In this document: positions 32,363-35,840 of the stretch, piece by piece | Layout: each line of letters opens with the position of its first letter | How positions within the stretch are numbered: the stretch's first letter is position 1 | NCBI RefSeq assembly: GCF_009742705.1 | Contig: NZ_WPCU01000004.1 | Coordinates: forward strand, 290,612 to 326,451 | Direction: 5' to 3' | DNA length: 35,840 nt | Source of the DNA: Auraticoccus cholistanensis | Lineage (GTDB): Bacteria; Actinomycetota; Actinomycetes; Propionibacteriales; Propionibacteriaceae | Notes under the pieces: model-generated | Told to the model about the DNA's origin: nothing | Seen by the model: the letters and a program-made list of their open reading frames with translations, nothing else | The model's database searches: none | Translations under genes and position numbers: made by a program

Positions 32363-33595
32363 GTGGCTGAATCGATTTTGAAGCCGGGTGCGGAGCGGCT
32401 CGACCGGCGCACGGTGCTGCGGTGGCGCAACGCCGTCTTCGCGGTCTTCCTGGCCAGCGGGCTGACCTTCTCGTCCTGGGCGGCCCGGCTGCCCCGCGTC
32501 CGCGATGAGCTGGGCGCCAGCACGGCCGAGATGGGGCTCGTGGTGCTCGCGCTCGCGGTCGGCTCGATCCTCGGCCTGGTCGCCTCGGGCCACATCGTCC
32601 ACCGCTTCGGCTCCCAGCGCACCATCGCCGTGTTCTTCAGCGTGCTGGGTGCCGGCATGGTGCTGGCCGGGGTGGGGGTCGAGCTGACCAGCTACCCCGT
32701 CATCGTGGCCGGGCTGGTGGTCGCCGGGGCCGGCATGGGGATCACCGACGTCTCGATGAACCTCAACGGTGCCGTGGCCGAGCGCGCGCTGCGGCGCAAC
32801 GTGATGCCGCTGTTCCACGCCTTCTTCAGCTTCGGCACCATGGGCGGGGCGGGCATCGGCGCGCTGGCCGAGCTGCTCGGCGTCGGGGTCGGGGTGCAGC
32901 TGGTCGTGCTGGCGGTGCTGCTGGTCGCGGCCGTCCTGGTCGCGCTGCGCTGGACCCAGTCCGAGGACGTCCTGGACGACCCCGCCGCCGACGAGCCGGC
33001 CTCGACCGTCCGCTCGCGGCTGGCGGTGTGGCGCCAGCCGGCGACCATCCTGATCGGGCTCATCGTGCTGGGGATGGCGCTGGCCGAGGGCAGCGCCAGC
33101 GACTGGGTCGCGCTGGCCCTGGTCGACGGCCACGAGACGTCCAACGCCGTGGGTGGTGCCGGGCTGGTGGTCTTCGTCACCGCGATGACCGTCGGGCGGA
33201 TCGGCGGCGTGTGGGTGCTGGACCGCTTCGGCCGCGTGCTGGTGCTGCGGGCGACCGCGCTGGTGGCCACCGTCGGTCTGGCCCTGACCATCTTCAGCTC
33301 GTGGACGCCCGCGGCCTTCGTGGGCATCGCGCTGTGGGGGCTGGGTGCCTCGCTCGGGTTCCCGGTCGGCATGTCCGCGGCGGCCGACGACCCGCGCCAG
33401 GCGGCCGCCCGGGTCAGCGCCGTGGCCACCATCGGCTACGTCGCCTTCCTGGTCGGGCCGCCGGCGATCGGCTTCCTGGGCGAGCAGGTCGGCATCCTGC
33501 GGGGGCTGCTGGTGGTGCTGGTGCTGGTCGCCGTGGTCGCCGTCGTGGCCCCGGCCGCCCGGGAGCGTCCGGCCACGGCCGCTCCCCAGGCCTGA
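32363..33595 (+). CDS. MFS transporter (YbjJ/FucP-like)
   Basis: A 410-aa major facilitator protein with about twelve helices. Signature features include WAARLPRVRDELGASTAEMGLVVLALAVGS, the loop HIVHRFGSQRT between helices 2 and 3, DVSMNLNGAVAERALRRNVMPLFHAFFSFGTMGG and, in the second half, LDRFGRVLVLR and GLGASLGFPVGMSAAADD. This pattern fits the YbjJ-like group of sugar or drug transporters; the substrate is unknown. The start is GTG at 32363 with only weak GGA upstream. AATCGATT (32370-32377), a palindrome in codons 3-6, resembles the core of LacI-type operators. The preceding 220 bases hold the DUF4282 promoter and no gene. The convergent neighbour pair may work on sugar acids. Confidence 0.87.
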   Translation: MAESILKPGAERLDRRTVLRWRNAVFAVFLASGLTFSSWAARLPRVRDELGASTAEMGLVVLALAVGSILGLVASGHIVHRFGSQRTIAVFFSVLGAGMVLAGVGVELTSYPVIVAGLVVAGAGMGITDVSMNLNGAVAERALRRNVMPLFHAFFSFGTMGGAGIGALAELLGVGVGVQLVVLAVLLVAAVLVALRWTQSEDVLDDPAADEPASTVRSRLAVWRQPATILIGLIVLGMALAEGSASDWVALALVDGHETSNAVGGAGLVVFVTAMTVGRIGGVWVLDRFGRVLVLRATALVATVGLALTIFSSWTPAAFVGIALWGLGASLGFPVGMSAAADDPRQAAARVSAVATIGYVAFLVGPPAIGFLGEQVGILRGLLVVLVLVAVVAVVAPAARERPATAAPQA

Positions 33596-33640
33596 CCGCC
33601 GCCCCCGGGGAGGGGCGGCCCGGGGGCGGGGCGGGTCAGG
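33591..33640. terminator. Long convergent hairpin including both stop codons
   Basis: CCTGACC (33591-33597, with the MFS TGA) pairs with GGTCAGG (33634-33640, with the dehydrogenase stop). An inner 11-bp stem (33599-33609 with 33619-33629) completes a strong bidirectional terminator. Confidence 0.75.
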
Positions 33641-34589
33641 TGACGGGGCAGCGCGGGGGCTCCCCGCGCCCGGCGCGCAGGATCTCCTCGCAGGCCAGCC
33701 GCTGCAGGTCGTGCAGGGACTCCTCGCTGTAGAAGGCGGCGTGCGGGGTGAGCAGGGCGTGCGGGTGGTCGCGCAGCGGGTGGTCCACCGGCAGCGGCTC
33801 CGGCTCGACGACGTCCAGGGCCACTCCCCCGAGCCGGCCGGACTCCAGCGCGGCCAGCACCGCGTCGGTGTCGACCAGCCCGCCCCGGGCGGTGTTCACC
33901 ACCACCGCGCCGGCGGGCATCCGCGCCAGGTTCTCCGCCCCCACCACGTGCCGGGTGGCCGGGGTGAGCGGGGCGTGCAGCGAGAGGGCGTCGGAGCGCT
34001 CGAACAGGGTCGCGGTGTCGACCAGCTCGATCCCGTCGCGGGCCAGCTCCTCGGCGTCGGCCACCGGGTCGGCGGCCAGCACGGTGAACCCGAAGGGCGC
34101 CAGCCGGCGGGCCACCTCCCGGCCGATGCGCCCGGTGCCGAGCAGCCCGACGGTGGTCGCCGCGAAGGCGTGCACCGGAGCCAGGTCGGGCGGGGCGGGC
34201 CACTGGCCGGCGGCGATGGCGCGGTCGTAGCGGACCACCTTGCGCAGCAGCACCAGCAGCAGCGTCACCGCGTGGTCGGCCACCGTGGCCGAGCCGTAGT
34301 CGGGCACGTTGCACACGGTGACGCCCAGCTCGCGGGCGGCCTCGGTGTCGATGTTGTCGTAGCCGATGCCGTAGCGGACCACCGTCGCCCCCGGCGCCAT
34401 CGCCGACAGCACCGGGCGGGTCACCGGGGCGAAGTTCACCAGCGCCAACCGGACCCCGGCCAGCACCTCGCGGGCCTCCGCCTCGGTGCTGATCTGGTGG
34501 GCCGACAGCTCCAGGCCGAGGGTCGCCGCGGTCGCCTGCTCCTGCTCCAGCCCGGCGAAGATGTGGTCGGTGACGACCAGCCGGTTCAT
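33636..34589 (-). CDS. D-isomer specific 2-hydroxyacid dehydrogenase
   Basis: A 317-aa NAD-dependent oxidoreductase of the D-2-hydroxyacid dehydrogenase (CtBP-like) family, interconverting 2-keto and D-2-hydroxy acids. The catalytic-domain segment ATVVRYGIGYDNIDTEAARELGVTVCNVPDYGSATVADHAV leads to the Rossmann motif GLLGTGRIG. Catalytic residues are visible: Arg in VVNTARGG, Glu in ALDVVEPEPLP and His in LLTPHAAFYSEES. It overlaps the upstream FAH-family gene by ATGA, so the two are coupled, suggesting a sugar-acid or aromatic-acid degradation pathway whose other genes lie beyond the window. Substrate not assignable. Confidence 0.92.
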   Translation of the reverse strand: MNRLVVTDHIFAGLEQEQATAATLGLELSAHQISTEAEAREVLAGVRLALVNFAPVTRPVLSAMAPGATVVRYGIGYDNIDTEAARELGVTVCNVPDYGSATVADHAVTLLLVLLRKVVRYDRAIAAGQWPAPPDLAPVHAFAATTVGLLGTGRIGREVARRLAPFGFTVLAADPVADAEELARDGIELVDTATLFERSDALSLHAPLTPATRHVVGAENLARMPAGAVVVNTARGGLVDTDAVLAALESGRLGGVALDVVEPEPLPVDHPLRDHPHALLTPHAAFYSEESLHDLQRLACEEILRAGRGEPPRCPVT

Positions 34590-35779
34590 GACGTCCCGAC
34601 CCGGTCGGTCAGCCCCCGGCGGTGCAGGTGGCGGATGAGCGCCCGCAGCCCGAACTCCCAGCGCGGGGCCGTCTCGGAGGAGGTGACCCGGTTGACCAGG
34701 GTGCCGAGCCGCGGGCTGGTGATCCGCACGACGTCGCCCGGGTGGTGGGTGAACCCCGAGCCGGGACGGTCGCGGTCGGCGGTGGGGGCGAACAGCGTGC
34801 CGGTGTAGAGCAGCAGGCCGTCGGGGTACTGGTGGGCGTCCCCGATGGCGTGCCCGGCGAGCTCGGTGACGTCGCGGGAGATCTGGCTCATCTCGCTCAC
34901 CCCGTCCAGCACGAAGTCGTCGTCCTGACCCAGCACCTGCAGCCGGACCTGGGCGCTGCGGACGTCGTCGAGGGTGAAGTGCTCGTCGAGCAGCCGCAGG
35001 AACGGCCCGACCGAGGCGGAGGCGTTGTTGTCCTTGGCGCGGGGCAGCAGCAGCGCCGAGCGCCCCTCGACGTCGCGGAGGTTCACGTCGTTGCCGAGGG
35101 TGGCGGCCACGATGCGTCCGGTGGAGGTGACGGCCAGCGCGACCTCCGGCTCGGGGTTGTTCCAGGCCGAGATCTCCGACACGCCGACGGCGGCGCCGCA
35201 GCCGACCGCGGACAGCACGGGTGCCTTGGTGAAGATCTCCGGGTCAGGGCCGAGGCCGACCTCGAGGTACTGCGACCACAGCCCGCGGGGCTGCAGGTCG
35301 GCCTTGAGCCGCTCGCTCTCGGGGCTGCCGGGGCGGATGGCTGAGACCTCGACGCCCAGCACCTGCTCCAGCTCGGCGCGCAGCTGCTCGGCGCGGCTCG
35401 GGTCGCCGCCGGCCCGCTCCTCGATCAGCCGCTCGGTGAGCGAGCTGGCGAAGGTCACGCCGGCCGCCTTGAGCACCTGCAGGTCGACGGGAGCCAGCAG
35501 CACCGGCGCGGCGGGGTCCTCCGCCTCGGCCAGGGTGGCCTCCAGCACCGCGCTGAGCGGCCAGCTGCGCCCGGCCGGGGCGGCGCGGAGCTCGGCCACC
35601 GGGTCGGGCCGCTCCAGCAGGTCCGCCACGGTGGGGAAGGTGTCGGAGACGTCGACCAGCTCCTCGCCGCGGACGGCCACCACGCAGGGGCCGAGCTCGG
35701 GGTCCAGCAGGCGGCCGACCAGGGTGGCGCGGTCGACGTCGGTGGGCAGCAGGTCGCGGGGGTCGTCGAGGAGGGTCAT
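34586..35779 (-). CDS. Fumarylacetoacetate hydrolase-family protein
   Basis: A 397-aa protein whose C-terminal two thirds match the FAH fold: KAAGVTFASSLTERLIEERA, then metal-site elements WNNPEPEVALAVTSTGRIVAATLGNDVNLRDVEGRSALLLPRAKDNNASASVGPF. The family cleaves C-C bonds of beta-diketones or hydrates/decarboxylates 2-keto-3-deoxy sugar acids. The N-terminal 110 residues form a separate domain, as in 2-keto-3-deoxy-sugar-acid hydrolases. ATG at 35779 is chosen (AGGAACG ahead) over the in-frame GTG-side extension to 35806. It is coupled by ATGA to the dehydrogenase gene. The 60 bases to the right edge show GC-rich leader only; the operon probably begins beyond the window. Confidence 0.9.
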   Translation of the reverse strand: MTLLDDPRDLLPTDVDRATLVGRLLDPELGPCVVAVRGEELVDVSDTFPTVADLLERPDPVAELRAAPAGRSWPLSAVLEATLAEAEDPAAPVLLAPVDLQVLKAAGVTFASSLTERLIEERAGGDPSRAEQLRAELEQVLGVEVSAIRPGSPESERLKADLQPRGLWSQYLEVGLGPDPEIFTKAPVLSAVGCGAAVGVSEISAWNNPEPEVALAVTSTGRIVAATLGNDVNLRDVEGRSALLLPRAKDNNASASVGPFLRLLDEHFTLDDVRSAQVRLQVLGQDDDFVLDGVSEMSQISRDVTELAGHAIGDAHQYPDGLLLYTGTLFAPTADRDRPGSGFTHHPGDVVRITSPRLGTLVNRVTSSETAPRWEFGLRALIRHLHRRGLTDRVGTS

Positions 35780-35840
35780 CGTCGTTCCTGTCTCGGGAGG
35801 GGGCACGGGGAGGTGCCGGCGGGGCCGGCCGGGGCCCGGG

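Noticed and set aside
30622-32370. A long plus-strand open frame with leucine-rich, membrane-like stretches
   Set aside because: It is antisense to the Q/G/Y-rich DUF4282 gene; CTG repeats for Gln read as Leu on the other strand.

Overview
The window is about 70% GC, has very strong G/C preference at third codon positions and many GTG/TTG starts, and carries families typical of mycothiol-containing Actinobacteria: a DinB/maleylpyruvate-isomerase-like protein, a LysX-type lysyl-tRNA synthetase, LolA-like plus ABC genes and a spore-photoproduct-lyase-like radical SAM protein in a probable non-sporulator. It is most likely a chromosomal segment of a high-GC actinobacterium. The gene mix (topoisomerase IB, SPL-like protein, CYP152 P450) would fit a stress-tolerant soil or rock genus such as the Geodermatophilaceae, but that placement is inference. 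No rRNA, tRNA, CRISPR, transposase or phage gene was seen.

Layout. 1-7.3 kb (+): glycogen debranching enzyme GlgX; a large secreted protein joining a phosphodiester-glycosidase domain to a metallophosphoesterase; a CYP152-type peroxygenase P450. 7.3-11.2 kb: small membrane protein (-), then DNA topoisomerase IB, a FetB-like permease, a YjbR/MmcQ protein, a secreted 19-residue-repeat beta-helix protein and a VOC protein (+). 11.3-14.2 kb (-): an operon of LolA-like secreted protein, ABC ATPase and ABC-2 permease. 14.3-15.1 kb (-): TUDOR-like DUF2945 protein and DinB-family protein. 15.1-19.6 kb (-): TetR regulator and two overlapping half-transporters forming a heterodimeric ABC exporter, with a 20-bp palindromic operator filling the promoter spacer. 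19.9-22.6 kb (-): SPL-like radical SAM protein and a ParA/MinD-like ATPase with a proline-rich N-terminus. 22.7-25.0 kb (+): HAD phosphatase, tandem GNAT acetyltransferase, SRPBCC protein. 25.3-27.7 kb (+): GH35 beta-galactosidase with a short-ORF leader. 27.6-28.7 kb (-): zinc metallopeptidase. 28.8-30.4 kb (+): lysyl-tRNA synthetase. 30.4-32.1 kb (-): DUF1801 protein and a Q/G/Y-rich DUF4282 membrane protein. 32.4-33.6 kb (+): MFS transporter. 33.6-35.8 kb (-): coupled fumarylacetoacetate-hydrolase-family and D-2-hydroxyacid dehydrogenase genes.

Most of the window is ordinary housekeeping and accessory chromosome. The clearest functional units are the autoregulated TetR/ABC exporter, the LolA-like/ABC operon and the FAH/dehydrogenase pair. 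The more unusual signals lie in gene architecture and between genes: many apparent leaderless starts with a -10 hexamer 6-8 nt ahead of the start codon, several long inverted repeats (one able to form a three-way junction), near-identical tandem duplications over two stop codons, convergent pairs whose stop codons pair in one hairpin, and a coupled chain of two tiny ORFs ahead of the GH35 gene. I found no clear new defence or mobile system.
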